Below are positions 44,188 to 52,712 of a stretch of DNA of 64,000 nt, one piece after another. How positions within the stretch are numbered: position 1 is the stretch's first letter; every line of letters starts with the position of its first letter. The stretch is from Micromonospora inositola (lineage in GTDB: Bacteria > Actinomycetota > Actinomycetes > Mycobacteriales > Micromonosporaceae). Where the stretch lies: assembly GCF_900090285.1 (NCBI RefSeq), contig NZ_LT607754.1, positions 3,162,001 to 3,226,000 of the forward strand. The letters are read 5' to 3'. Under the pieces are notes generated by a model, which saw only the letters and a list, made by a program, of their open reading frames with translations, was not told where the DNA came from and made no database searches. The position numbers and the translations under genes are program-made.

Positions 44188-45515
44188 GCACGGAACGCGA
44201 CGAGATCGCGGTGGTCGGGGCCGGGCTGGCCGGCTGCCTGCTGGCCTGCTTCCTGGCCCGACGCGGCTATCCGGTGGCGCTCTACGAGCGGCGGCCGGAC
44301 CCGCGTACCGGCACGGTCGAGCGGGGTCGCTCGATCAACCTGGCGCTGTCGGAGCGCGGCCTCGACGCGCTGCGCCGGATCGGGCTGGACGGGCAGGTGA
44401 TGGCGGACGCGTTGCCGATGCGCGGCCGGATGATCCACCCGGTGGAGGGGGAGGCGCAGTTCCAGTCGTACAGCGTCTCCGGCGACCGGGCGATCAACTC
44501 GATCAGCCGGGGCGCGCTGAACAACGCCCTGCTCACCGCCGCCGCCGCGCTGCCCGGGGTGCGGATCGCCTTCGACCACCGGCTGGTCGGCCTCGACCCG
44601 GCCAGCGGCGAGATGACCTTCGAGACCCCGCAGGGCAAGGTCACCACCGCCGCGGCGGTCGTCCTGGGCGCCGACGGCGCCGGCTCCGCGGTGCGCGGGC
44701 AGCTCCTCGGGTACGGGGTGCTGACCGAGAGCCTGGACTTCCTCGACTACGGCTACAAGGAACTCACCATCCCGCCGCTCGGCGGCGACTTCGCCCTGGA
44801 CCCGGGGGCGCTGCACATCTGGCCGCGCGGCACCTCGATGATGATCGCGCTGCCCAACCCGGACCGGTCGTTCACCTGCACGCTCTTCTGGCCCACCCAC
44901 GGCACCGCGAGCTTCGCCTCGCTGGGCAGCCCGGCCGCGATCGAGCGGCACTTCGCGAAGCACTACCCGGACCTGGTCCCGCTCGCCCCGAACCTGGTCG
45001 ACGACTACCAGCACAACCCGGTCGGCGTGCTCGGCACGGTCCGCTGCACCCCCTGGCAGGTGGACGGGAAGGTGGGGCTGGTCGGCGACGCGGCGCACGC
45101 CATCGTGCCGTTCTACGGCCAGGGCGCGAACTGCGCGTTCGAGGACGTGGTGGAGCTGGACCGCTGCCTCGACGAGTGCGGCGACGAGTGGTCCGCCGCG
45201 CTGCCGCTGTTCCAGCAGCGCCGGCAGGAGAACGCGGAGGCGATCGCCCGGATGGCGCTGGCCAACTTCGTGGAGATGCGGGACAAGGTCGCCTCGCCGG
45301 TCTTCCAGACCCGCAAGCGTGTCGAACACGCACTGGAACGGGCCCTGCCCGGCCGGTACGTTTCGCAGTACGAGCTGGTCTCCTTCTCCACCACTCCGTA
45401 CGCCCAGGTGCGCCGCCGGGTGCGCCGGCAGTACCAGGTGGTGGGGGCGGTGGCGGCCGGCGCGGTGGCGCTGCTGGCCGGCGGGCTGGCCGCGATCGGT
45501 CGAGGGAGGCGCTGA
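44184..45515 (+). CDS. kmo: Kynurenine 3-monooxygenase
   Basis: 443 aa flavoprotein hydroxylase. FAD-binding VVGAGLAGCLLACFLARRGYPVALYERR, the RSINLALSERGLDALRRIGL substrate region, VVLGADGAGSAVRGQLL (DG motif) and GLVGDAAHAIVPFYGQGANCAFEDV (GD motif). The C-terminal 25 residues (VVGAVAAGAVALLAGGLAAI) are hydrophobic, recalling the membrane-binding tail of eukaryotic KMO. Overlaps kynU by 4 bp. Confidence 0.95.
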   Translation: MSTERDEIAVVGAGLAGCLLACFLARRGYPVALYERRPDPRTGTVERGRSINLALSERGLDALRRIGLDGQVMADALPMRGRMIHPVEGEAQFQSYSVSGDRAINSISRGALNNALLTAAAALPGVRIAFDHRLVGLDPASGEMTFETPQGKVTTAAAVVLGADGAGSAVRGQLLGYGVLTESLDFLDYGYKELTIPPLGGDFALDPGALHIWPRGTSMMIALPNPDRSFTCTLFWPTHGTASFASLGSPAAIERHFAKHYPDLVPLAPNLVDDYQHNPVGVLGTVRCTPWQVDGKVGLVGDAAHAIVPFYGQGANCAFEDVVELDRCLDECGDEWSAALPLFQQRRQENAEAIARMALANFVEMRDKVASPVFQTRKRVEHALERALPGRYVSQYELVSFSTTPYAQVRRRVRRQYQVVGAVAAGAVALLAGGLAAIGRGRR

Positions 45516-47020
45516 TGACGCTCTGGGATCCCCGGCTGATGGCCGGGCACGCACCGCACGGGCCGGGCCTGCTGCGCAACTTCGTCGGCGGTGAGTTCGT
45601 CGCCGCCGGACGTCGCTTCACCAAGCGCAGCCCGGTCACCGGCGAGCCGGTCTTCGAGGTGGCCGAGGCGGACGCCGCCACCGTGGACGACGCGGTGGCC
45701 GCCGCCCGGGCGGCGCTGCGCGGGCCGTGGGGCCGGATGGGGGAGCGGGAGCGCGCCGAGGTGCTGCGCCGGGTCGCCGACGAGCTGGAACGCCGCTTCG
45801 ACGACCTGGTCGCCGCCGAGGTCGCCGACACCGGCAAGGCCATCTCGCAGGCCCGTACGTTGGACATCCCGCGCGGCGCGGCGAACTTCCGGGCGTTCGC
45901 CGAGATCGTGGCGACCGCGCCGACCGAGTCGTTCACCACGGTCACCCCGACCGGCGGCCGGGCGCTCAACTACGCGGTCCGCAAGCCGGTCGGCGTGGTC
46001 GCGATCATCGTGCCCTGGAACCTGCCGCTGCTGCTGCTCACCTGGAAGGTCGCCCCGGCGCTGGCCTGCGGCAACGCCGTGGTGGTCAAGCCCAGCGAGG
46101 AGACCCCGGCCTCGGCGACGCTGCTGGCCGAGGTGATGGCCGCCGCCGGCGTACCGGCGGGGGTGTTCAACCTGGTGCACGGCTTCGGCCCGGACTCGGC
46201 CGGGGAGTTCCTCACCCGGCACCCCGGCGTCGACGCGATCACCTTCACCGGGGAGTCCGCCACCGGCAGCGCCATCATGCGCGCCGCCGCCGACGGGGTG
46301 AAGGCGGTCAGCTTCGAGCTGGGCGGCAAGAACGCCGGGCTGGTCTTCGCCGACGCCGACCTGGACGCGGCGGTGGCCGGCTCGGTCCGGTCCAGCTTCA
46401 CCAACGGCGGTCAGGTCTGCCTCTGCACCGAGCGGATCTACGTGCAGCGCCCGGTCTTCGAGGAGTTCACCGCGCGGCTGGCCAAGCGGGCCGACGAGCT
46501 GGCGTACGGCTGGCCGGCCGACGAGGCCACGGTCAACATGCCGCTGATCTCGCACGCCCACCGGGACAAGGTGCTCGGCCACTACGAGCTGGCCCGCGCC
46601 GAGGGCGCCGAGGTGCTGGCCGGCGGCGGGGTGCCCGGCTTCGGTGACGCCCGCGACGGCGGCGCGTACGTGCAGCCGACCGTGCTCACCGGGCTGGGCC
46701 CGGACGCTCGGACGAACCGGGAGGAGATCTTCGGCCCGGTCGTGCACGTCGCGCCCTTCGACACCGAGGACGAGGCGTACGCCCTGGCCAACGGCACCGA
46801 GTACGGCCTGGCCGCGACGGTGTGGACCCGGGACGTGGGCCGGGCGCACCGGGCGGGCGCCCGGCTGGACGCCGGCATCGTCTGGGTGAACACCTGGTTC
46901 CTGCGGGACCTGCGTACCCCGTTCGGCGGGGTGAAGGCCTCCGGCATCGGCCGGGAGGGCGGAGTGCACTCGCTCGACTTCTACTCCGAACTCACCAACG
47001 TCTGCGTGGACTTGTCATGA
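45515..47020 (+). CDS. 2-aminomuconate-6-semialdehyde dehydrogenase
   Basis: 501 aa NAD-dependent aldehyde dehydrogenase. IIVPWNLPLLLLTWKVAPALACGNAVVVKPSE (Asn at the oxyanion hole), FTGESATGSAIM, FELGGKNAGLVF (general base Glu) and GGQVCLCTERIYV (catalytic Cys). The start overlaps the kmo stop (TGATG). In this operon its substrate is 2-aminomuconate semialdehyde, made by the ACMS decarboxylase; hydroxymuconic semialdehyde dehydrogenase is the nearest other activity. Confidence 0.9.
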   Translation: MTLWDPRLMAGHAPHGPGLLRNFVGGEFVAAGRRFTKRSPVTGEPVFEVAEADAATVDDAVAAARAALRGPWGRMGERERAEVLRRVADELERRFDDLVAAEVADTGKAISQARTLDIPRGAANFRAFAEIVATAPTESFTTVTPTGGRALNYAVRKPVGVVAIIVPWNLPLLLLTWKVAPALACGNAVVVKPSEETPASATLLAEVMAAAGVPAGVFNLVHGFGPDSAGEFLTRHPGVDAITFTGESATGSAIMRAAADGVKAVSFELGGKNAGLVFADADLDAAVAGSVRSSFTNGGQVCLCTERIYVQRPVFEEFTARLAKRADELAYGWPADEATVNMPLISHAHRDKVLGHYELARAEGAEVLAGGGVPGFGDARDGGAYVQPTVLTGLGPDARTNREEIFGPVVHVAPFDTEDEAYALANGTEYGLAATVWTRDVGRAHRAGARLDAGIVWVNTWFLRDLRTPFGGVKASGIGREGGVHSLDFYSELTNVCVDLS

Positions 47021-47041
47021 GCGAGCGCAGCGAACGAAGCG
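47017..47041 (+). repeat. Short junction repeat (gagcgagcgcagcgaacga)
   Basis: Overlaps the dehydrogenase stop and precedes the hydratase start; same family as 26480, 47847 and 49899. Confidence 0.4.
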
Positions 47042-47052
47042 TCAGGCGGAGC

Positions 47053-47850
47053 ATGAGCGATATCGAGTCGGCGGCGCGGGAACTCACCGCGGCCCGGGAG
47101 AGCGGGAAGCCCTGCCCGCCGCTGCGTGGCCGGCTGCTGCCCGATGGGGACGTCGAGTCGGCGTACCAGGTGCAGCAGCGCCAGGCCCAGGCCCGGTGGG
47201 ACCGGGGCGAGCGCCGGGTGGGCGCGAAGATCGGGCTGACCTCCCGCGCGGTGCAGGAGAACTTCGGCGTCTACCAGCCGGACTTCGGCGTGCTGACCGA
47301 CGTCATGGCGGTCGGCGACGGCGTCGAGGTGGCGATCGACCGGCTGCTCCAGCCCCGGGTGGAGGCGGAGATCGCCTTCGTGCTCGGCGCGGACCTGACC
47401 GAGGAGCGGCTCACCACCGTCGACCTGATCCGGGCCGTCGACCACGTGCTGCCGGCCATCGAGATCGTCGACTCGCGGATCGCCGGCTGGGACATCTCCA
47501 TCGTGGACACGGTGGCGGACAACGCCTCCAGCGGGCTCTTCGTGCTCGGCACCACGCCGCGCCGGCTCGCCGACGTGGACCTGCGGCTGTGCGGGATGGT
47601 CCTGGAACACGCCGGGGAGCCGGTCTCGGTCGGCGCCGGGGCGGCCTGCCTGGGCAATCCGCTGCACGCGCTGGAGTGGCTGGCCGGCACCATGGCCCGC
47701 GCCGGTGACCCGCTCCGCGCCGGCGACGTGGTGCTCTCCGGGGCGCTCGGCCCGATGGTCCCGGTGACGCCCGGCGCGGCGTACGAGGCGCGGATCTCCG
47801 GGCTCGGCTCGGTGCGGACCTGTTTCTCATTGTCTGGGGAGGCGGCGTGA
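47053..47850 (+). CDS. 2-oxopent-4-enoate hydratase
   Basis: 265 aa, MhpD/fumarylacetoacetate hydrolase-like fold. GAKIGLTSRAVQENFGVYQPDFGVLTDVM, PRVEAEIAFVLGADL (metal ligands) and IEIVDSRIAGWDISIVDTVADNASSGLFVLG are family signatures. It hydrates 2-oxopent-4-enoate (2-hydroxypentadienoate) to 4-hydroxy-2-oxovalerate. GGCGGAGC precedes ATG 47053; the frame also opens at ATG 47017, but that stretch is the junction repeat. Confidence 0.88.
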   Translation: MSDIESAARELTAARESGKPCPPLRGRLLPDGDVESAYQVQQRQAQARWDRGERRVGAKIGLTSRAVQENFGVYQPDFGVLTDVMAVGDGVEVAIDRLLQPRVEAEIAFVLGADLTEERLTTVDLIRAVDHVLPAIEIVDSRIAGWDISIVDTVADNASSGLFVLGTTPRRLADVDLRLCGMVLEHAGEPVSVGAGAACLGNPLHALEWLAGTMARAGDPLRAGDVVLSGALGPMVPVTPGAAYEARISGLGSVRTCFSLSGEAA

Positions 47851-47891
47851 GCGCGGGGAGTGAGCTTGCGAGCCCCGCAGTCGCGAACGAA
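47847..47891 (+). repeat. Junction repeat copy A
   Basis: Begins with the stop of the hydratase gene. It is near-identical to 49899-49948: gtgagcgcgNggagtgagc, then ttgcgagccccgcagtcgcgaacgaa, copy B having a 5-bp insertion between. Confidence 0.7.
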
Positions 47892-47902
47892 GGGGACTCA
47901 GC

Positions 47903-48832
47903 GTGACTGTCGGGGTGGCGGTGATCGGGTCAGGCAACATCGGTACCGATCTGATGATCAAGGTGCTCCGGCTGTCGGAGTCGCTGCGGATGGTGGCGAT
48001 GGCCGGCATCGACCCGGACTCCGACGGGCTGGCCCGGGCCCGGCGGCTCGGCGTGGCCACCACCGCCGAGGGCGTGGACGGCCTGGTGGCACTGCCCGAG
48101 TTCGCGGACGTCGAGCTGGTCTTCGACGCCACCTCGGCCGGCGCGCACCGGCACAACGACGCAGTGCTCCGGGCCCACGGCCGGACCGTGGTGGACCTGA
48201 CCCCGGCGGCCATCGGCCCGTACGTGGTGCCGCCGGTAAACCTCGACGAGCACCTGCATGAGACCAACGTGAACATGGTGACCTGCGGCGGGCAGGCGAC
48301 CGTGCCGATCGTCGCCGCCGTCGGCCGGGTCACCCCGGTCGCGTACGGGGAGATCGTCGCGTCGATCGCCTCGAAGTCGGCCGGCCCCGGCACCCGGGCC
48401 AACATCGACGAGTTCACCGAGACCACCGCCCGCGCCATCGAGGTCGTCGGCGGGGCGGAACGCGGCAAGGCGATCATCGTGCTGAACCCGGCCGACCCGC
48501 CGCTGCTGATGCGGGACACGGTCTACTGCCTCTGCCCGGACGCCGACGCCGACCGGGCGGCCGTCGCGGCCTCCGTCGCGGACATGGTGGCCACGGTGCA
48601 GGACTACGTCCCCGGCTACCGGCTCAAGCAGGACGTGCAGTTCGACCGGGTGGACGCGTACGTGCCGTCGCTGGGGCGGCACCTCACCGGACTCCAGGTC
48701 TCGGTCTTCCTGGAGGTCTCCGGGGCCGGCCACTACCTGCCCGCGTACGCCGGGAACCTGGACATCATGACCTCGGCCGCGCTGCGCACCGCGGAGCGGC
48801 TGGTCGCGCTGCGGGAGGTAGCCACCCGATGA
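47903..48832 (+). CDS. Acetaldehyde dehydrogenase (acylating)
   Basis: 309 aa, partner of the following aldolase. NAD site [19 protein letters not shown], catalytic Cys128 in [17 protein letters not shown], and the C-terminal [26 protein letters not shown]. It converts acetaldehyde plus CoA to acetyl-CoA, receiving the aldehyde through a channel from the aldolase. It overlaps the aldolase start by 4 bp. Confidence 0.95.
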   Translation: MTVGVAVIGSGNIGTDLMIKVLRLSESLRMVAMAGIDPDSDGLARARRLGVATTAEGVDGLVALPEFADVELVFDATSAGAHRHNDAVLRAHGRTVVDLTPAAIGPYVVPPVNLDEHLHETNVNMVTCGGQATVPIVAAVGRVTPVAYGEIVASIASKSAGPGTRANIDEFTETTARAIEVVGGAERGKAIIVLNPADPPLLMRDTVYCLCPDADADRAAVAASVADMVATVQDYVPGYRLKQDVQFDRVDAYVPSLGRHLTGLQVSVFLEVSGAGHYLPAYAGNLDIMTSAALRTAERLVALREVATR

Positions 48833-49902
48833 CCGACCTGTACATCCAGGACGTGACGCTGCGGGACGGCATGCACGCCATCGCCCACCGCTACACCGTC
48901 GACCAGGTCCGCACCATCGCCGCCGCGCTGGACGCGGCCGGGGTGGCCGCGATCGAGGTGGCGCACGGCGACGGCCTGGCCGGCTCCAGCGTCAACTACG
49001 GCCACGGCGCGGCCAGCGACGCCGACTGGATCTCCGCCGCCGCGGAGGTGATGACCAGCGCCCGGCTCACCACCCTGCTGCTGCCCGGGATCGGCACCAT
49101 CGCCGACCTGAGAGCGGCGAAGGCGCTCGGGGTGACCAGCGTCCGGATCGCCACTCACTGCACCGAGGCGGACATCTCCGCCCAGCACATCTCCTGGGCC
49201 CGGGAGAACGGCATGGACGTCTCCGGGTTCCTGATGATGTCGCACATGAACGACCCGGCCGGGCTCGCGGCCCAGGCCAAGCTGATGGAGTCGTACGGCG
49301 CGCACTGCGTCTACGTCACCGACTCCGGCGGCCGGCTGCTGATGTCCGACGTGGCGCAGCGCGTCGACGCCTACCGGCAGGTGCTCGAACCGGAGACGCA
49401 GATCGGCATCCACGCCCACCACAACCTGTCGCTCGGGGTGGCCAACAGCGTGCTCGCCGTAGAGCACGGCCGGATCACCGGCGACGCCCCCGCCGGCCCG
49501 GACGCCCCGCAGGGCCGCACCGTCCGGGTCGACGCCTCGCTGGCCGGGATGGGCGCTGGCGCGGGCAACGCCCCGCTGGAGGTCTTCGTCGCGGTCGCCG
49601 AGCTGCACGGCTGGAAGCACGGCTGCGACGTGTTCGCGCTGATGGACGCCGCCGACGACGTCGTCCGCCCGCTCCAGGACCGGCCGGTCCAGGTCGACCG
49701 GGAGACCCTTTCCCTGGGCTACGCGGGCGTCTACTCCAGCTTCCTCCGGCACGCCGAACGCGCCTCCGCGAAGTACGGCGTGGACGTCCGCTCCATCCTG
49801 GTGGAGCTGGGCCGGCGCCGGATGGTCGGCGGCCAGGAGGACATGATCGTGGACGTGGCGCTGGACCTCGCCGGTCGGCGAGAGCAGGAGGAGGTCTCGT
49901 GA
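48829..49902 (+). CDS. 4-hydroxy-2-oxovalerate aldolase
   Basis: 357 aa DRE-TIM metallolyase. [16 protein letters not shown] begins the barrel, [22 protein letters not shown] gives the metal-binding HxH, and [22 protein letters not shown] follows. It splits 4-hydroxy-2-oxovalerate into pyruvate and acetaldehyde. Between the metal site and DASLAG there is an extra loop of about 12 residues ([11 protein letters not shown]) not usual in the family. Confidence 0.95.
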   Translation: MTDLYIQDVTLRDGMHAIAHRYTVDQVRTIAAALDAAGVAAIEVAHGDGLAGSSVNYGHGAASDADWISAAAEVMTSARLTTLLLPGIGTIADLRAAKALGVTSVRIATHCTEADISAQHISWARENGMDVSGFLMMSHMNDPAGLAAQAKLMESYGAHCVYVTDSGGRLLMSDVAQRVDAYRQVLEPETQIGIHAHHNLSLGVANSVLAVEHGRITGDAPAGPDAPQGRTVRVDASLAGMGAGAGNAPLEVFVAVAELHGWKHGCDVFALMDAADDVVRPLQDRPVQVDRETLSLGYAGVYSSFLRHAERASAKYGVDVRSILVELGRRRMVGGQEDMIVDVALDLAGRREQEEVS

Positions 49903-49948
49903 GCGCGAGGAGTGAGCCGGGTTTGCGAGCCCCGCAGTCGCGAACGAA
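49899..49948 (+). repeat. Junction repeat copy B
   Basis: Begins at the aldolase stop (gtga) and ends 10 bp before the next start. See copy A at 47847. Confidence 0.7.
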
Positions 49949-49958
49949 AGGTGGCGCT

Positions 49959-50732
49959 GTGATCGGCATCGACACGGCGGGCATCGCCGAGCAGCTCGGC
50001 ACGGCGGCCGACACGGCCACCGCGATCCCGCAGCTCGCCGCCGAGACCGGCCTCGACGTCGACGGCGCGTACGCGGTGCAGACCGCGCTGGTGCAGCGCC
50101 GCCTCGACCGGGGCGAGCGGCTGGTCGGGCTGAAGATGGGGCTGACCAGCAAGGCGAAGATGGTCCAGATGGGCGTGGACGAGGTCATCTGGGGCCGGCT
50201 CACCGACGTGATGCGGGTGCCCGACGGCGGCACGGTCGACGTCGGCGACTTCATCCACCCGCGGGTCGAGCCGGAGGTGGCCTTCCTGCTGGACCGGCTG
50301 CCGGAGCCCGGCGAGGCGCTGGGCTCCTTCGCCGACGCGGTCCGCGCGGTGGCCCCGGCGATCGAGCTGATCGACTCCCGGTACGCCAACTTCACCTTCT
50401 CCCTGCCGGACGTGATCGCCGACAACACCTCGGCCGCCGCGTTCGTCGTCGGGCCGTGGTCGCCGGTGCCGGACGGGCTGGACAACCTCGGCGTGCTGCT
50501 GGAGATCGACGGGCGGGTGGCCCAGGTCGGTTCCACGGCGGCCATCCTCGGCGATCCGCGCCGGGCGCTGGACGAGGGCATCCGGCTGGCCGGGCGGCAC
50601 GGCGTCCGCCTCCGTGAGGGCTGGGTATTCCTCGCCGGTGCCGCCACGGCCGCCGTCCCGCTGCGTCCGGGCGCCCACGTCCGGGCCGTGGTCGAGCGGC
50701 TCGGCACCGCGTCGGTGCGGGCCGCCTCATGA
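49959..50732 (+). CDS. 2-oxo-3-hexenedioate decarboxylase (4-oxalocrotonate decarboxylase)
   Basis: 257 aa, same fold as the hydratase at 47053 but distinct in sequence. [33 protein letters not shown] and [46 protein letters not shown] are characteristic. It decarboxylates 4-oxalocrotonate to 2-oxopent-4-enoate and usually acts in a complex with the hydratase. AAAGG lies upstream of GTG 49959; the frame also opens at 49899 within the junction repeat. Confidence 0.88.
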   Translation: MIGIDTAGIAEQLGTAADTATAIPQLAAETGLDVDGAYAVQTALVQRRLDRGERLVGLKMGLTSKAKMVQMGVDEVIWGRLTDVMRVPDGGTVDVGDFIHPRVEPEVAFLLDRLPEPGEALGSFADAVRAVAPAIELIDSRYANFTFSLPDVIADNTSAAAFVVGPWSPVPDGLDNLGVLLEIDGRVAQVGSTAAILGDPRRALDEGIRLAGRHGVRLREGWVFLAGAATAAVPLRPGAHVRAVVERLGTASVRAAS

Positions 50733-51151
50733 CGGCCCGCGTCGTCGGCGGGAAGGCCGTGCCGCGCGGGGCGTTCCCGCACGTCAAGGTCGCGGGTGGG
50801 TTCGTCTTCGTCTCCGGTACGTCCTCCCGACGGCCGGACAACACCTTCGCTGGCGTCCAGGTGGACGAGTTCGGCACCACCGACCTCGACATCCGGGTGC
50901 AGACCCGGGCCGTCATCGAGAACATCCGGGACCTGCTGCGGTCGGTCGGCGCCGAGCTTTCCGATCTCGTCCAGGTCACCAGCTACCTGGTCAACATGAA
51001 CGACTTCGGTGGGTACAACGAGGTGTGGGCGGAGTTCTTCGACGCCACCGGGCCGACCCGGACGACGGTGGCGGTGCACCAGTTGCCGCACCCGCACCTG
51101 CTGATCGAGATGCAAGCCGTCGCCCTGCTCCCCCAAGGAGGTCAGTCGTGA
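50729..51151 (+). CDS. 2-aminomuconate deaminase, RidA family
   Basis: 140 aa trimeric RidA/YjgF fold: [62 protein letters not shown] and [24 protein letters not shown]. In the pathway RidA-type deaminases turn 2-aminomuconate into 4-oxalocrotonate plus ammonia. The Arg of general RidA imine hydrolases is replaced at the usual site by a His-rich [10 protein letters not shown] stretch, consistent with a dedicated deaminase. Overlaps both neighbours by 4 bp. Confidence 0.9.
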   Translation: MTARVVGGKAVPRGAFPHVKVAGGFVFVSGTSSRRPDNTFAGVQVDEFGTTDLDIRVQTRAVIENIRDLLRSVGAELSDLVQVTSYLVNMNDFGGYNEVWAEFFDATGPTRTTVAVHQLPHPHLLIEMQAVALLPQGGQS

Positions 51152-51672
51152 GTGAGATTGCCGAGCCGTTCAGCTTTCCCGGCTGGATCGCGCAGAACCA
51201 GCACCTGCTCAAGCCGCCGGTCGGCAACAAGGAGATGCTGCCGGGCAGCGACGACTTCATCGTCATGGTGGTCGGTGGGCCGAACCAGCGCACCGACTTC
51301 CACGTCGACCCGTACGAGGAGTTCTTCTACCAGGTCAAGGGCAACATGCACGTCAACCTGATGACCCCGGACGGGCCGCGTACGGTGCACGTCCGCGAAG
51401 GTCAGATGTGGATGCTGCCCCGCAACACCCCGCACTCCCCGCAGCGGCCGGAGGCCGGCTCGATCGGAATGGTGATCGAGCGGGTCCGCGAGGAGGGCAC
51501 GCTGGAGAAGTTCCAGTGGTACTGCCCGGAGTGCGGGCACAAGGTGCACGAGGTGGAGCTCCAGGTCCGCGACATCGCCGCCGACCTGCCCCCGGTGTTC
51601 CAGGAGTTCTACGCCGACGAGAAGGCGCGCACCTGCGAAAAGTGCGGCGCGCTGCACCCGGGCAAGGGCTGA
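51148..51672 (+). CDS. 3-hydroxyanthranilate 3,4-dioxygenase
   Basis: 174 aa, cupin. Fe ligands are in [17 protein letters not shown] and [14 protein letters not shown]-terminal rubredoxin-like site with CPECGH and CEKCGALHP matches the bacterial enzyme that has a second iron. The product is 2-amino-3-carboxymuconate semialdehyde (ACMS). Overlaps the deaminase gene by 4 bp and the ACMS decarboxylase start by 1 bp. Confidence 0.95.
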   Translation: MSEIAEPFSFPGWIAQNQHLLKPPVGNKEMLPGSDDFIVMVVGGPNQRTDFHVDPYEEFFYQVKGNMHVNLMTPDGPRTVHVREGQMWMLPRNTPHSPQRPEAGSIGMVIERVREEGTLEKFQWYCPECGHKVHEVELQVRDIAADLPPVFQEFYADEKARTCEKCGALHPGKG

Positions 51673-52703
51673 TGGCTGTTGCTGGCCGGCCGCCGGGTCC
51701 GTCGCGGTCCCCGGTGGTGGACGTGCACACGCATGTCGTACCGAAGGGGTGGCCGGACCTCGCCGCGGCGTGCGGCGGGTCCGGCTGGCCCTGGCTGCGG
51801 GTGGACTCCGAGCGCGCCGCCATGATCATGGTGGGGGAGACGGAATTCCGCCCGGTCGGCGCGGAGTGCTGGGACGCGGAGACCCGGCTGGCCGACATGG
51901 CCGCCGACGGCGTCGACGTGCAGGTGGTCTCGCCGACCCCGGTCTTCTTCTCCTACGACCGGCCGGCCGACCAGGCCGTGAAGGTGGCCCGGATCTTCAA
52001 CGACCTCACCGTGCAGGTCACCGCGGCCGGCGGCGACCGGCTGGTGCCGTTCTGCCAGGTGCCGTTGCAGGACCCCGACGCCGCCTGCGCCGAACTGGAC
52101 CGCTGCCTGGCGGCGGGCCACGTCGGCGTGGAGATCGGCAACCACGTCGGCGACCGCGACCTGGACGACGCGGGGATCGTGCAGTTCCTGACCCACTGCG
52201 CCGAGGTGGGTGCGCCGGTCTTCGTGCACCCCTGGGACATGCCGGGCGGCCCCCGGCTGGACCGGTGGATGGCCCGCTGGCTCACCGGCATGCCCGCCGA
52301 GACGCACCTGTCGGTGCTGGCGCTGATCCTCGGCGGCGTCTTCGACCGGGTCCCGGAGAGCCTGCGCATCTGCTTCGCACACGGCGGCGGCAGCTTCCCG
52401 TTCTGGCTGGGCCGCGCCGACAACGCCTGGCACCGCCGCGGCGACCTGGTACGCGGCGCCTCCACCGCCCCGCCCAGCTCCTACGTCGACCGGTTCAGCG
52501 TCGACTCGGTCGTCTTCGAGCCCGCCGCGCTGCGGCTGCTGGTGGACACGATGGGAGAGGACCGGGTGCTGGTCGGCAGCGACTACCCGTACCCGCTGGG
52601 GGAGCGGCCGGTCGGCGCGGTGGTCCGCAAGGCCGACTTCCTCACCGCCGACCAGCGCGACAAGCTCCTCTCCCGCAACGCCCTGCGCTTCCTGTACGGC
52701 TGA
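51672..52703 (+). CDS. ACMS decarboxylase (2-amino-3-carboxymuconate-6-semialdehyde decarboxylase)
   Basis: 343 aa amidohydrolase-fold enzyme with zinc ligands in VDVHTHVVPKGW, VFVHPWDMPG, FAHGGGSFPFWLGR and GSDYPYPLGE. It removes CO2 from ACMS and so diverts carbon away from quinolinate and NAD toward 2-aminomuconate. Start TGATG overlap with the dioxygenase. Last clearly assigned step of the operon. Confidence 0.93.
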   Translation: MAVAGRPPGPSRSPVVDVHTHVVPKGWPDLAAACGGSGWPWLRVDSERAAMIMVGETEFRPVGAECWDAETRLADMAADGVDVQVVSPTPVFFSYDRPADQAVKVARIFNDLTVQVTAAGGDRLVPFCQVPLQDPDAACAELDRCLAAGHVGVEIGNHVGDRDLDDAGIVQFLTHCAEVGAPVFVHPWDMPGGPRLDRWMARWLTGMPAETHLSVLALILGGVFDRVPESLRICFAHGGGSFPFWLGRADNAWHRRGDLVRGASTAPPSSYVDRFSVDSVVFEPAALRLLVDTMGEDRVLVGSDYPYPLGERPVGAVVRKADFLTADQRDKLLSRNALRFLYG

Positions 52704-52712
52704 CCACCGGCC

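Noticed and set aside
47017..47052. Twelve-residue N-terminal extension of the hydratase
   Set aside because: It is encoded by the junction repeat; GGCGGAGC before ATG 47053 is a better start.
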